Of a stretch of DNA of 64,000 nucleotides, positions 40,430 to 49,899 are shown piece after piece. The stretch spans positions 1 through 64,000 of the forward strand of contig JANQLK010000019.1 of NCBI GenBank assembly GCA_028280615.1, given 5' to 3'. The first letter of the stretch is position 1. Each line of letters begins with the position of its first letter. The position numbers and the translations under genes are program-made. Source of the stretch: Woeseiaceae bacterium (GTDB lineage: Bacteria > Pseudomonadota > Gammaproteobacteria > Steroidobacterales > Woeseiaceae). The notes beneath the pieces were generated by a model that had not been told where the DNA came from, ran no database searches, and saw only the letters and a list, made by a program, of their open reading frames with translations.

Positions 40430-41098
40430 GTGACGATCGCGATTCGAAATCTGGGGCTGACCGACTACGAACCCGTGTGGCGCGCGATGCAGCGCTTCAC
40501 GAACGAACGCGACGCGGATACGCGCGACGAGATCTGGTTTACCGAGCACCGGCCCGTGTACACGCTGGGCGTCAACGCAGGCCGCGAGCACCTACTGGCG
40601 CCGGGCGACATCCCGGTCGTGCAAATCGACCGCGGCGGCCAGGTCACGTACCACGGCCCGGGTCAGCTCATGGTCTACCCGCTGCTCGACTTGAGGCGCA
40701 GCGGCCTCGGCGTCCGGCCGCTGGTCACGGCGCTCGAGCAGTGCGTCGTCGACCTGGCCTCGGACTTCGGCATCGCCGCGGCGAGCCGCTGCGATGCCCC
40801 CGGGGTGTACGTCGACGGCGTCAAGATTGCCAGCGTCGGACTGCGCGTCCGGCGCGGCGCGAGCTTCCACGGCATGGCCGTCAACGTGGACGTCGACCTC
40901 GAGCCGTTCTCGCGCATCAACCCCTGCGGCTTCAGCGATCTTGAGGTGACCGACCTCAAGACGCTGGGCACGGGCCTCGATCCCGATAGCGCACGCACCA
41001 GGCTACTGCCGCACCTGCTCAGGCACCTCGGCCGCGACGAGGAGGAGCTCGACGAGAGAGACGACGAGGAGCTGCCGCTCAGCCAGGCCCTTGGTTGA
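40430..41098 (+). CDS. lipB: Octanoyl-[acyl carrier protein]:protein octanoyltransferase
   Basis: 222 residues. LipB transfers octanoate from ACP to lipoyl domains. The signature [18 protein letters not shown] begins at 68, and the catalytic pair is Lys132 (DGVKIASVG) and Cys166 (NPCGF). The start is GTG at 40430. lipA, which usually follows, is absent: the next gene is convergent murU, with a 20-base overlap of the two coding ends. Confidence 0.95.
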   Translation: MTIAIRNLGLTDYEPVWRAMQRFTNERDADTRDEIWFTEHRPVYTLGVNAGREHLLAPGDIPVVQIDRGGQVTYHGPGQLMVYPLLDLRRSGLGVRPLVTALEQCVVDLASDFGIAAASRCDAPGVYVDGVKIASVGLRVRRGASFHGMAVNVDVDLEPFSRINPCGFSDLEVTDLKTLGTGLDPDSARTRLLPHLLRHLGRDEEELDERDDEELPLSQALG

Positions 41099-41735
41099 GT
41101 TTTTCCAGCCGCTCCGGCGTTCCGACGTCATGCCATTCCCCCGCCCATGTCTCCGCCGTCAGGCGGCCACGATCGGCCGCCTGCCTCAGGATCGGCGCGA
41201 GCGGAAACCGTCCCTCCGCGAGATGCGCAAACATCTCCGGCCGGTAGAGCGCAATGCCGCTGAAAGTCAGCGCCCGTGGCTCCGCATTCGACAGCCTGCC
41301 GGCGTCGAGACTGAAATCGCCCATATCGCGATGCGCGGGACGCGGTACGAGCACGAGATGACCCGAGGCGTCAGCGGCGAGCGTGAGCGGCAGCGGCATG
41401 TCGGTGAACACGTCCGCGTTGACCACGAGGAACGGCTCGTCGCCGAGCAGCGGCAGCGCACGACGGATGCCGCCGCCGGTCTCCAGAATATCGTCGCCCT
41501 CCGGACTGTACGCGACATCGAGGCCCCACTCCGCACCCGAGCCGACGCGCCCGGCTATCTGTTCGCCCAGCCAACCCAGGTTGATGACGACGCCCTCGAT
41601 GCCGGCATGCGCAAGGGCCTCGAGATGGTGAACGATCAGCGGCTTGCCGCGCACGTCGATGAGCGGCTTGGGTGTCGTGTCGGTTATCGGCCGGAGGCGT
41701 TCACCGCGGCCCGCGGCGAGCAGCATCGCTTTCAT
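41079..41735 (-). CDS. murU: N-acetylmuramate alpha-1-phosphate uridylyltransferase (MurU)
   Basis: 218 residues, nucleotidyltransferase with the N-terminal [13 protein letters not shown] signature and the TPKPL motif; ETGGG and VVNADVF mark further active-site segments. MurU makes UDP-MurNAc from MurNAc-1-phosphate, bypassing fosfomycin-sensitive MurA. The identity as MurU rather than a mannose-1-phosphate enzyme is based on pairing with amgK and the size. The ATG overlaps the amgK stop (ATGA). The 3' end overlaps lipB. Confidence 0.85.
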   Translation of the reverse strand: MKAMLLAAGRGERLRPITDTTPKPLIDVRGKPLIVHHLEALAHAGIEGVVINLGWLGEQIAGRVGSGAEWGLDVAYSPEGDDILETGGGIRRALPLLGDEPFLVVNADVFTDMPLPLTLAADASGHLVLVPRPAHRDMGDFSLDAGRLSNAEPRALTFSGIALYRPEMFAHLAEGRFPLAPILRQAADRGRLTAETWAGEWHDVGTPERLEKLNQGPG

Positions 41736-42835
41736 TCGAGCGCCTCGAGCGCCGGCAGAACCCGGCTGCCGATCAGCTCGCTCAGGCATCCGAGTTCTTC
41801 ATAGCGCGGCGCGAGGTCGCGGACGTAGCCAAGCGTTCGAGGAATGTCCGCGAGGTAGCCGTCCTTGCCGTCGCGCAGCTTGAGGCGCGCGAAGATACCG
41901 GCGGCCTTGAGGTGGCGCTGCGCGCCCATGAGGTCGAAGTAGCGGCGGAACAGCCTGGCGTCGACGCCTTGCCGCGTATCGTCGTCGAGCCCGGCGTAGA
42001 ACGCGTCGAGCCATGCATCGATTCGTTCGGCGGGCCAGTCGACGTAGCAGTCCCTGAGCAGCGAGACGACGTCGTAGGTCAGCGGTCCCTCGACCGCGTC
42101 CTGAAAATCGAGCAGGCCGGGATTGTTTGCGGGCATTTGCATCAGGTTGCGCGAATGGTAGTCGCGGTGCACGAATCGCTGTGGCTGATCGAGCGCGTTG
42201 CGGACGAGCAGCGTACAGGTATCCGCCCACGACGCCGCATCGTCATCCGACCATTCGAGACCCAGCAGCCTGTCGCACAGCCAGTCCACGAACAGCGAAA
42301 GCTCGAACTCGAGCAGCCCGGCGTCGTAGTCGGGCAACGTCGACTGGTAGACGACGCCGCGCGCCTGCATCAGCAACAGGGCGTCGATCGCGTCGCGGTA
42401 GAGGCCGTCGACGGCTTCGGGTTCGGATCTCAGTACATCGAGATAGGGCCGGTCGCCCATGTCCGTCATGACGAGAAAACCCTGCTCGAGGTCCGCCTCG
42501 AGCACGCGAGGTGCATTGAGCTGCATCGCTTCGAGATAGCCGGCCACGCGCACGAACGGCAGGCAGTCTTCCTCGGGCGGAGGCGCATCCATGACGATGA
42601 CGTTGCGACCGTTGACCTGCCAACGGTAGTAGCGCCGGAAGCTGGCGTCGTCGGAGGCGGGCTCGAGGCTCACGGGCTGCCCCTGGCCCAAATCGGCGAG
42701 CCACGCTTCGAGCGCGGCGCGCCGGGCATTCGCTCCGCTTGAGGTAGAGGTGATCGCTCGTCTCCGTGGCGGCAGACACCGTACTCGTTGCCGTGGGAAG
42801 GTATCAAATACTGATGCCTGATAAAATCCTGGCAC
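41732..42835 (-). CDS. amgK: Anomeric N-acetylmuramate/N-acetylglucosamine kinase (AmgK)
   Basis: Up to 367 residues. It belongs to the aminoglycoside phosphotransferase superfamily: DASFRRYYRW in the N-lobe, VMDAPPPEE, the catalytic loop HRDYHSRNLM and the metal-binding LLDFQDA. It phosphorylates MurNAc at C1 for MurU. The start is unclear: the only in-frame canonical start is GTG at 42835 in an AT-rich, promoter-like stretch, whereas the family N-terminus (ALEAWLADLG) is about 40 codons later with no ATG, GTG or TTG between. A non-standard start or a frameshift near 42715 is possible. Divergent from lptD. Confidence 0.85.
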   Translation of the reverse strand: MPGFYQASVFDTFPRQRVRCLPPRRRAITSTSSGANARRAALEAWLADLGQGQPVSLEPASDDASFRRYYRWQVNGRNVIVMDAPPPEEDCLPFVRVAGYLEAMQLNAPRVLEADLEQGFLVMTDMGDRPYLDVLRSEPEAVDGLYRDAIDALLLMQARGVVYQSTLPDYDAGLLEFELSLFVDWLCDRLLGLEWSDDDAASWADTCTLLVRNALDQPQRFVHRDYHSRNLMQMPANNPGLLDFQDAVEGPLTYDVVSLLRDCYVDWPAERIDAWLDAFYAGLDDDTRQGVDARLFRRYFDLMGAQRHLKAAGIFARLKLRDGKDGYLADIPRTLGYVRDLAPRYEELGCLSELIGSRVLPALEALE

Positions 42836-42883
42836 GTCCCGGCCACCGCCTCCCCAAGGCCATTAAGGAAAGCGTACCTATCC

Positions 42884-45094
42884 TTGTTCCCGAACCGCGT
42901 CATCCTTTTGGGCCTCGCACTGGCTGCCGCCTCCGATTCGCAGGCCGAGGACGCCCTCGCCTGTCACGCGGCGCTCAACACCCGCCTGACCGCCGCCGCT
43001 GAGCTTGCTGCCTCGGCCGACGACCTGACGATCGAGCTTTATGCCGGCGAGTTCGAGGCGTCGCTGGGCCCTCCGCTCACGGCCTCGGCATCGGGGGGCG
43101 TTCTGCTCCGTCGCGGCGACAAGCTGGCAGGTGCCGACGCGGTTCGCTTCGATCCCGACACGCGTGCGCTGACGCTCGACGGCGGCGTTCGTTTCGAGGA
43201 TCCGGCCACCCAGGTGCTGAGCGATTCGGCCGAGTTCGGCTACGACTCGGGGCAGATCCTGTTTCGGGGCGCACGCTTCTCGCTGACCCAGAACAATTCC
43301 CGCGGCGCCGCGAACGAGATTCTGATCACCCAGGAAGGCGAACTCAGGCTCGACGACGTCAGCTACACCACCTGCCCGCCGGAGTCCCCGGACTGGGAGC
43401 TGCTCGCCGACGACATCGATCTCGATACGGCCAGCGGCATCGGCACGGCACGCAAGATCAAGCTGCGTTTCAAAAGCGTGCCGATACTCTACGCGCCCTG
43501 GATCTCATTTCCGATCGCCGATGCGCGCAAGAGCGGCATCCTGACGCCCGAGATCGGCAGCACCGGACGCAGCGGCAACGAGGTGCGCGTACCCGTCTAC
43601 TGGAATATCGCGCCGAACTACGATGCCACGATCACCCCACGACTCCTGACCGAACGCGGTCTGCAGGCGCAGACCGAGTTTCGCTACCTGACCAGGACCA
43701 GTGCCGGGACGGCGATCGGCCAGTACCTGCCCGACGACAGCCAGCTGGACGTTGCCCGCAGCTTCGTCAATCTCCAGCATCGCACCTGGTTTACGAACGG
43801 CTGGCGCAACCTGATCGACTACCGCGAAGTGTCCGACAACCAGTACTTCGAGGACCTGGGCGGAAACCTGAGCGTTGCGACCACGACCCACCTGAACCGC
43901 AGTTTGGGCTTCGACTATCACACGGCCAATCTGTCGCTGTTTGCGCAGGCGCAGGACTACCAGACGCTGGACGAGGCGATCCCGCCGATCGACGAGCCGT
44001 ACCGGCGGGTACCGCAGCTGCTCGTGAATGGCAACTGGCCGAACGGCCCGGGGCCATTCGCGATCGGCATCGACGCGGAGGTCGTGAACTTCGACAAGGA
44101 CGTCGGCGTCACGGGCTGGCGCGCCAACGTCGCGCCGAGGCTGAGCCTGCCGCTCGAGGTTCCCGGTATCCATCTGGAGCCCGCGATTGCCTGGGACTAC
44201 ACGAGCTACGAACTCGACAACACGGCGCCCGGCGCAATCACGGACCCCAGCCGCAGCGTGCCCATTGCGAGTCTCGATACGGGCCTGACCTTCGAGCGCG
44301 AGATCAGGCTCGGGGACTCGGAACGCCGCGTGCAAACGATAGAACCGCGGCTACTGTACGTCTACATACCGTTTCGCGACCAGACCGACATACCGGTCTT
44401 CGACACGATCACGCCGGACCTGAATCTCGTCCAGCTGTTTCGCAAGGACCGCTTTCTGGGCGTCGATCGCATCGGCGACACCGAGCAGGTGAGCGCCGGG
44501 ATCACATCGCGCCTGCTCGACCTGTCAACGGGCCGGGAACTCCTGTCCGCAACGATCGGGCAGACCTATTACTTCGACGATCGCCGGGTGACCCTGCCAG
44601 GCCAGGCGCCGGACGCCTTCGAGCGCTCCGACTATATCGCCGAACTGCGCTTTTTGATCTATGAAAACCTCAATTTCGACATCGGCCACCAGTGGGGCCC
44701 CGGCGACACCGGCACGACGCGCTCGGAGGCGCGGCTGCAGTACCGGCCGGCCGCCAACCGAATCCTGAACCTGGCCTACCGCTATCGTCGCGACTCGCTC
44801 GAGCAGGGCGATGTGTCGTGGGCCTGGCCGATCGCGAAAAACTGGAATTTCGTCGGCCGCTACAACTACTCGTTCCGCGACCGGGAGACGCTCGAAGAAT
44901 TCTACGGTCTCGAGTACGAGAGCTGCTGCTGGGGCTTGAGGCTGGTCTCGCGCCGCTTTATCTCGACCCGCGACGGAATTCGCGATTCGTCCATCGGTCT
45001 GCAACTCGTGCTCAAGGGTATGACGGCCGTCGGCACGGCGGCCGACAAACTGCTCGAGCGTGGTATTCTTGGCTATTCCGACACTATTCGGTAA
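42884..45094 (+). CDS. lptD: LPS-assembly protein LptD
   Basis: 736 residues, outer-membrane barrel that inserts lipopolysaccharide with LptE. A signal peptide (about 1-21) is followed by an OstA-type periplasmic domain (about 50-160) and a long beta-barrel of aromatic-rich strands ending in RRFISTRDGIRDSS... and the C-terminus. Cys27, Cys164 and the pair Cys681-Cys682 (YESCCWGL) match the disulfide cysteines of LptD. Start is TTG at 42884 with a weak site AAGGAA about 14 bases upstream. First of a long plus-strand run; surA follows after 6 bases. Confidence 0.95.
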   Translation: MFPNRVILLGLALAAASDSQAEDALACHAALNTRLTAAAELAASADDLTIELYAGEFEASLGPPLTASASGGVLLRRGDKLAGADAVRFDPDTRALTLDGGVRFEDPATQVLSDSAEFGYDSGQILFRGARFSLTQNNSRGAANEILITQEGELRLDDVSYTTCPPESPDWELLADDIDLDTASGIGTARKIKLRFKSVPILYAPWISFPIADARKSGILTPEIGSTGRSGNEVRVPVYWNIAPNYDATITPRLLTERGLQAQTEFRYLTRTSAGTAIGQYLPDDSQLDVARSFVNLQHRTWFTNGWRNLIDYREVSDNQYFEDLGGNLSVATTTHLNRSLGFDYHTANLSLFAQAQDYQTLDEAIPPIDEPYRRVPQLLVNGNWPNGPGPFAIGIDAEVVNFDKDVGVTGWRANVAPRLSLPLEVPGIHLEPAIAWDYTSYELDNTAPGAITDPSRSVPIASLDTGLTFEREIRLGDSERRVQTIEPRLLYVYIPFRDQTDIPVFDTITPDLNLVQLFRKDRFLGVDRIGDTEQVSAGITSRLLDLSTGRELLSATIGQTYYFDDRRVTLPGQAPDAFERSDYIAELRFLIYENLNFDIGHQWGPGDTGTTRSEARLQYRPAANRILNLAYRYRRDSLEQGDVSWAWPIAKNWNFVGRYNYSFRDRETLEEFYGLEYESCCWGLRLVSRRFISTRDGIRDSSIGLQLVLKGMTAVGTAADKLLERGILGYSDTIR

Positions 45095-45100
45095 GTAATT

Positions 45101-46405
45101 TTGTTTAAAATTAATCGCTTATGTGCGGCGATAGCGCTTCTGTCCGCGCCGTTCGCGGCTGCGGACGAACTCTCCGAGACCGGCGAATTCTTGGACGGCG
45201 TCGCGGCGATCGTCAACGAAGGCGTGGTGCTCAAGAGCAGCTACTACCGAGCGCTCGACAGCATTCGTCGCCAGGCGCGTGAGAACGAGTTCCGCCTGCC
45301 CCCCGAGGACATCTTGAAGGAGCAGGTACTCGAGCGCGTCATCCTGACCGAACTTCAGCTCCAGCGCGCGGAACGAATCGGGCTCGAGGTCACGGATGCC
45401 ATGCTCAACCAGTTCCTCACCGACGTCGCACGGCGCATGAACCCGAACGCCACGCTTGCCGATCTTCCGGAGCTGCTGGCCGCCGAGGGCGTCAGCTACC
45501 AGGAATTCCGGCGCCAGATGCGCGAGGACGTCACGCTCGAACAGCTGCGCCGAATCGCCGTCGGCCAGCAGATCCAGGTCAGCGACCGCGAGATCGCCCA
45601 GTGCCTTACCGACATCGAGGACAACGTCGTCGTCAACTCGGAGTACAACCTGTCGCACATCCTGTTGTCCGTACCCGAGGACGCCAGCAGCGAGCAGGTT
45701 GAGGAAGTCGAAGCCGTCGCGAAGCTCGTCTACGATCGCGCGATCGATGGCGCGAATTTCGGCGAACTCGCGGCGCGCTACTCGCAGAGCCCGACCGCGC
45801 TCCAGGGCGGCAATCTCGGCTGGATGAAGGGCGAGGAAGTGCCGACGATATTCACCGACGTGCTCGTTCCGCTCAGGGAAGGCGACGTCTCCGAGCCGTT
45901 TCGCACGGCGGCCAGCATCCATATCGTCAAGGTCAACGAGATGCGCGGTACAATCGAGCGCAGCGAGGAAAACCAGATGAAGGTGCGGCACATCCTCGTC
46001 CAGCCCAATGAAATCATCGATGACTCGACGGCCGAGCAGCAGCTCAAGGACGCCTACGAGAAGATCAAAGCCGGCGAAGACTTTGGCGAACTCGCGAAGC
46101 TCTTGTCCGACGATCCCGGTTCCGCCAACGAAGGCGGCGAGCTGCCGTGGTCCGGACCGGGCTCTTTCGTCCCGGAGTTCGAGCGCACGGCCAACGCGCT
46201 CGAAATCGGCGAGCTCAGTGAGCCGTTCCGCAGCCAGTTCGGCTGGCACATTCTCGAAGTCCTCGAGCGCCGCGTCTACGACAATACCGAGGACCGCAAG
46301 CGTCAAAGCTGCCAGGCGCGCATCCGCAACGGCAAGATGGAAGACGAGACGCAGCTCTGGCTGCGGCGGCTTCGCGACGAGGCCTACGTCGACCTGCGGA
46401 TGTGA
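45101..46405 (+). CDS. surA: Periplasmic chaperone and peptidyl-prolyl isomerase SurA
   Basis: 434 residues. A signal peptide (1-21) precedes the SurA N-terminal chaperone domain and two parvulin domains (about 180-275, starting NLSHILLSV; and about 290-385, starting VRHILVQPNEI). The C-terminal helix ends LRRLRDEAYVDLRM, the usual SurA tail. It delivers outer-membrane proteins to BAM. The start is TTG at 45101. The stop overlaps pdxA by 4 bases. lptD-surA-pdxA order is conserved. Confidence 0.97.
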   Translation: MFKINRLCAAIALLSAPFAAADELSETGEFLDGVAAIVNEGVVLKSSYYRALDSIRRQARENEFRLPPEDILKEQVLERVILTELQLQRAERIGLEVTDAMLNQFLTDVARRMNPNATLADLPELLAAEGVSYQEFRRQMREDVTLEQLRRIAVGQQIQVSDREIAQCLTDIEDNVVVNSEYNLSHILLSVPEDASSEQVEEVEAVAKLVYDRAIDGANFGELAARYSQSPTALQGGNLGWMKGEEVPTIFTDVLVPLREGDVSEPFRTAASIHIVKVNEMRGTIERSEENQMKVRHILVQPNEIIDDSTAEQQLKDAYEKIKAGEDFGELAKLLSDDPGSANEGGELPWSGPGSFVPEFERTANALEIGELSEPFRSQFGWHILEVLERRVYDNTEDRKRQSCQARIRNGKMEDETQLWLRRLRDEAYVDLRM

Positions 46406-47337
46406 CGGCGGGCAATAACACGCTGGTCATCACGGCCGGCGACCCCGCCGGCATCGGTCCCGATCTCTGCGTTACGCTCGGTGCGCGCGGCGCACTCGAT
46501 GACGCCGTCGTAGTCGGCGACGAGCGCGTGCTCCGCGCGCGCGCCGAGATACTCGGCGTCGAGATGCGCCTTGAGGTCGAAGACATCCCGTTCCCGGCCC
46601 CGGTCGTTCCGGGAACCGCCGATTCAGCCAACGCCCGAGCCCTGATCGACGGCCTCGATCACGCCATCGACGGATGTCTCTCGGGACGCTACGCGGCACT
46701 CGTGACCGCGCCCGTCGCGAAACACGTCATCAACGACGCGGGCATCCCGTTCACGGGTCACACCGAATACCTGGCGGAGCGCTGCGGCGCGCCGCTGCCG
46801 GTCATGATGCTCGCCACGGACGGACTCAAGGTCGCGCTCGTGACGACGCATCTGCCGCTCAAGGACGTGCCAGCGGCGATCACGCCCGAACGCCTCCGCG
46901 CCGTGATCGAGGTGCTGCATGCGGACCTCGGCGCACGATTCGGTATCGCGACACCGCGGATAATCGTTTGCGGACTGAATCCGCACGCCGGCGAGAACGG
47001 CCTGCTCGGACTCGAAGACCGCGAGGTCATCGAGCCCGTGCTGGCCGAGTTGCGCGGGCTTGGCATCGATCTCGTCGGTCCGACGCCCGCCGACACGGCG
47101 TTCACGCCGACCGCGGGTCCGCGCGACGCGGTGCTCGCGATGTACCACGACCAGGGGCTGCCCGTCATCAAGTACTCGGGATTCAGCGAGGCCGTCAACG
47201 TAACGCTGGGCCTGCCGATCGTTCGCACGTCGGTGGATCACGGCACGGCCTTCGCGCTGGCTGGCAGCGGGCGCGCCGACGGCGGCAGCTTCGCGCACGC
47301 GCTCGAGCTCGCGCGGACGATGGCGGCTCGAGCATGA
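46402..47337 (+). CDS. pdxA: 4-hydroxythreonine-4-phosphate dehydrogenase
   Basis: 311 residues. It oxidises 4-phosphohydroxy-L-threonine in the DXP-dependent pyridoxal 5'-phosphate pathway. The signature ITAGDPAGIGPD is at 10-21; metal-binding His are in TGHTEYLAE, LNPHAGENG and MYHDQGLP. GTG start overlaps the surA stop. The stop overlaps rsmA by 4 bases. Confidence 0.97.
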   Translation: MTAGNNTLVITAGDPAGIGPDLCVTLGARGALDDAVVVGDERVLRARAEILGVEMRLEVEDIPFPAPVVPGTADSANARALIDGLDHAIDGCLSGRYAALVTAPVAKHVINDAGIPFTGHTEYLAERCGAPLPVMMLATDGLKVALVTTHLPLKDVPAAITPERLRAVIEVLHADLGARFGIATPRIIVCGLNPHAGENGLLGLEDREVIEPVLAELRGLGIDLVGPTPADTAFTPTAGPRDAVLAMYHDQGLPVIKYSGFSEAVNVTLGLPIVRTSVDHGTAFALAGSGRADGGSFAHALELARTMAARA

Positions 47338-48128
47338 GCCGGCACCGGCCGCGCAAACGCTTCGGCCAGCACTTCCTGACCGACCCCGGCGCCATCAGCG
47401 CGATCGTCGATGCGATTGCGCCGCGCGACGACGACAGGATGGTCGAGATCGGCCCGGGACCGGGCGCGATTACGGCGCCACTCGCGACGCGGGTCGCGGC
47501 ACTCGACGTCGTCGAACTCGATCGCGACCTCGCCGCCCGGCTGCGCGTGGCCTTTACGGGCAACGATCGCGTCACGGTGCACGAGGCGGACGCGCTGCGC
47601 TTCGACTTCGCGGCGCTCGGCAGCGGCCTGCGTATCGTCGGCAACCTGCCGTACAACATTTCCACGCCGCTCCTGTTTCACCTGCTCGAGCAAAGGCGCG
47701 CGATCGAGGACATGCACTTCATGCTGCAAAAGGAAGTCGTCGATCGCATGGCCGCGGAGCCCGGCGGCAAGGCCTACGGTCGGCTTACCGTGATGCTCGG
47801 CTGCTACTTCGATATCCAGGCCCTGTTCGACGTCGGCCCCGAGGCGTTCGATCCGCCGCCGGCCGTTACCTCTGCCGTTGTGCGCCTCGTGCCCATCCCG
47901 GAAGCTCACGTTGACGTCATGGACAGGGCGTTGTTGTCGGCGCTGGTCGCCGCCGCGTTCAGCCGGCGGCGCAAGACGCTGCGCAACGCGCTCGGGACGA
48001 TGGCGGCGGAGGCGGACCTCGATGCGCTTGGCATCGACGCCGGCCTGCGCCCGGAGAACGTGCCTGTCCAAGACTGGATCGCGCTGGCCAATCGCCTGGC
48101 AGCCGACAACGCCCGAATTAACCGTTAG
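47334..48128 (+). CDS. rsmA: 16S rRNA (adenine1518-N6/1519-N6)-dimethyltransferase
   Basis: 264 residues, KsgA/Dim1 enzyme that dimethylates two adenines in helix 45 of 16S rRNA. The opening RKRFGQHFL, motif I IGPGPGAIT and the catalytic NLPYNIST are all present, and the C-terminal helical domain includes AAFSRRRKTLRNAL. The ATG overlaps the pdxA TGA by 4 bases (ATGA). apaG follows after 10 bases. Confidence 0.97.
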   Translation: MSRHRPRKRFGQHFLTDPGAISAIVDAIAPRDDDRMVEIGPGPGAITAPLATRVAALDVVELDRDLAARLRVAFTGNDRVTVHEADALRFDFAALGSGLRIVGNLPYNISTPLLFHLLEQRRAIEDMHFMLQKEVVDRMAAEPGGKAYGRLTVMLGCYFDIQALFDVGPEAFDPPPAVTSAVVRLVPIPEAHVDVMDRALLSALVAAAFSRRRKTLRNALGTMAAEADLDALGIDAGLRPENVPVQDWIALANRLAADNARINR

Positions 48129-48138
48129 AATACGCCGC

Positions 48139-48519
48139 ATGATGGATAGCGCATGCGACATTCGCATCGAGGTCGTGACCGACTACGTCGACGAACAGTC
48201 GGAGCCGGACGCCGACCGCTACGTGTTCGCGTACACGATTACGATCGTGAACAACGGAAACGTCGCGGCCACGCTCTTGAGCAGGCACTGGGTCATCACC
48301 GATGCGAACGGCAAGGTCCAGGAAGTTTCCGGCGACGGCGTCGTGGGCGAGCAGCCGCACCTGAAGCCGGGCGAAGAGTTTCGCTACTCGAGCGGCGCGG
48401 TTCTCGAGACGCCGGTCGGCGCCATGCAGGGCCTGTACCGCATGGAGGCCGAGACGGGCGCGAACTTCGACGCGCCGATCGCGCCGTTCACGCTCGCCGT
48501 GCCGGGACTCCTACACTAG
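48139..48519 (+). CDS. apaG: Co2+/Mg2+ efflux-associated protein ApaG
   Basis: 126 residues, the single immunoglobulin-like fold of ApaG. The conserved parts are YVFAYTITIVNNGN, SRHWVITDANGKVQEV split here as HWVITDANG, GDGVVGEQPHLKPG, and YRMEAETGANFDAPI. Two adjacent ATG codons (48139 and 48142) are possible starts. The usual neighbour order rsmA-apaG-apaH is kept. Biochemical role unclear; linked to cobalt and magnesium tolerance in enterics. Confidence 0.95.
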   Translation: MMDSACDIRIEVVTDYVDEQSEPDADRYVFAYTITIVNNGNVAATLLSRHWVITDANGKVQEVSGDGVVGEQPHLKPGEEFRYSSGAVLETPVGAMQGLYRMEAETGANFDAPIAPFTLAVPGLLH

Positions 48520-48547
48520 CCCGCATCCATGACTTAAGCGCGTCACG

Positions 48548-49378
48548 ATGGCGATTTATGCAATCGGCGATCTGCAGGGCTGCTACGATCCGTTCCGGCG
48601 CCTGCTGGACGCGATCGCGTTCGATCCGGATGCCGACACGCTGTGGCTCTCGGGCGACCTCGTCAACCGCGGCCCCAAGTCACTCAAGACGCTGCGCTAC
48701 GTCAGGAGCCTGGGCGATTCGGCCATCACGGTGCTCGGCAACCATGATCTGCACCTGCTCGCGCTGGCGAGCGGCGCCGTGCAGTTCAGCAAGCGATTCT
48801 CCACGCTCGAGAAGACCCTGAATGCGCCCGACTGCGGCGAGCTGGTCGACTGGCTCAGGCACCGGCCGCTCGCGCACTATTCGGAGCAGCTCGATACGCT
48901 CATGGTGCACGCGGGCGTGTACCCGACCTGGTCAGTGCCGAAGACGCTCAAGCGCGCCGCCGAGGTCGAGACGGCATTGCGGGGTCCCGATTACGCCAGC
49001 CTGCTCGCGCGCATGTACGGCAACACGCCGCGCGCGTGGTCCGGCAAGCTCCGCGGATACGGCCGCCTGCGGTTCATCGTCAATAGCTTCACGCGCATGC
49101 GTATGTTGACCTCGAAGATGAATCTGAACTTCGCGCACGCCGGTTCGCCGTTCCGGGCGCGCAGCAACCTGACGCCCTGGTACGATGTCAGGCCACACCG
49201 CCGAGGCGACACGCGAGTCGTTTTTGGCCACTGGTCGCAGCTCGGCCTGGTCGTATTGCCGGAGCTGGTCTGCGTCGACTCGGGCTGCGTCTGGGGCCGT
49301 CAGCTCACGGCCGTCCGGATCGATGCGCAGATTCCGCGCGTCATCCAGGTGCACGGCCAGGAGGATCTCCCTCGATGA
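48548..49378 (+). CDS. apaH: Symmetrical bis(5'-nucleosyl)-tetraphosphatase
   Basis: 276 residues, metallophosphoesterase that cuts Ap4A into two ADP. The three motifs are GDLQG at 7-11, GDLVNRGP at 36-43 and GNHD at 64-67. The later His-rich part includes VFGHW. Ap4A is also a substrate for mRNA capping reversal in bacteria. The stop overlaps the dioxygenase ATG by 4 bases, tying the lptD operon to the kynurenine genes. Confidence 0.96.
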   Translation: MAIYAIGDLQGCYDPFRRLLDAIAFDPDADTLWLSGDLVNRGPKSLKTLRYVRSLGDSAITVLGNHDLHLLALASGAVQFSKRFSTLEKTLNAPDCGELVDWLRHRPLAHYSEQLDTLMVHAGVYPTWSVPKTLKRAAEVETALRGPDYASLLARMYGNTPRAWSGKLRGYGRLRFIVNSFTRMRMLTSKMNLNFAHAGSPFRARSNLTPWYDVRPHRRGDTRVVFGHWSQLGLVVLPELVCVDSGCVWGRQLTAVRIDAQIPRVIQVHGQEDLPR

Positions 49379-49896
49379 TGCCATCGCTCAAAGCCTTCAA
49401 TCTGCGACGCTGGATCGACGAGCACCGAGACGCCCTGCGTCCGCCCGTGTGTAACCAGCAGGTTTTCGAGGATACGAACTTCATCGTCATGGTCGTCGGC
49501 GGGCCCAACTCGCGCGACGACTATCACGTCGATGAAGGGCCCGAGCTCTTCTACCAGCTCGAAGGCGGGATGCTCCTGAAAATCATCGACGACGGCGAGC
49601 GCGTGGACATACCCATCGGCGAGGGCGAAATGCTACTGTTGCCACCGAGGGTGCCGCATTCGCCGCAGCGCTACGCCGATACGGTCGGTCTCGTTGTCGA
49701 ACGGCGACGCCTCGACCACGAACTCGACGGCTTTGCGTGGTACTGCGACAACTGCAACCACAAGCTGTACGAGGAATACCTGTATATCGATGACATCGTC
49801 GGCCAGCTGCCGCCGATCTTCGAACGCTTCTACCGGTCGCTCGCAAATCGAACCTGCGACCGCTGCGGAAGCGTAAAACCCGCACCCGATGAGTAA
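49375..49896 (+). CDS. 3-hydroxyanthranilate 3,4-dioxygenase
   Basis: 173 residues. It opens 3-hydroxyanthranilate to 2-amino-3-carboxymuconate semialdehyde, the precursor of quinolinate. The catalytic iron ligands His51, Glu57 and His95 are present at the standard positions (in DYHVDEGPELF and PPRVPHSP), and the C-terminal rubredoxin-like site has the four Cys of bacterial enzymes: Cys124, Cys127, Cys161 and Cys164. Followed by kynureninase after 3 bases. Two ATG codons in tandem overlap the apaH stop. Confidence 0.95.
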   Translation: MMPSLKAFNLRRWIDEHRDALRPPVCNQQVFEDTNFIVMVVGGPNSRDDYHVDEGPELFYQLEGGMLLKIIDDGERVDIPIGEGEMLLLPPRVPHSPQRYADTVGLVVERRRLDHELDGFAWYCDNCNHKLYEEYLYIDDIVGQLPPIFERFYRSLANRTCDRCGSVKPAPDE

Positions 49897-49899
49897 GCC

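Noticed and set aside
46674..47333. Extended open frame in front of rsmA inside pdxA
   Set aside because: Arg-rich out-of-frame reading of pdxA; the rsmA family N-terminus begins at 47334.
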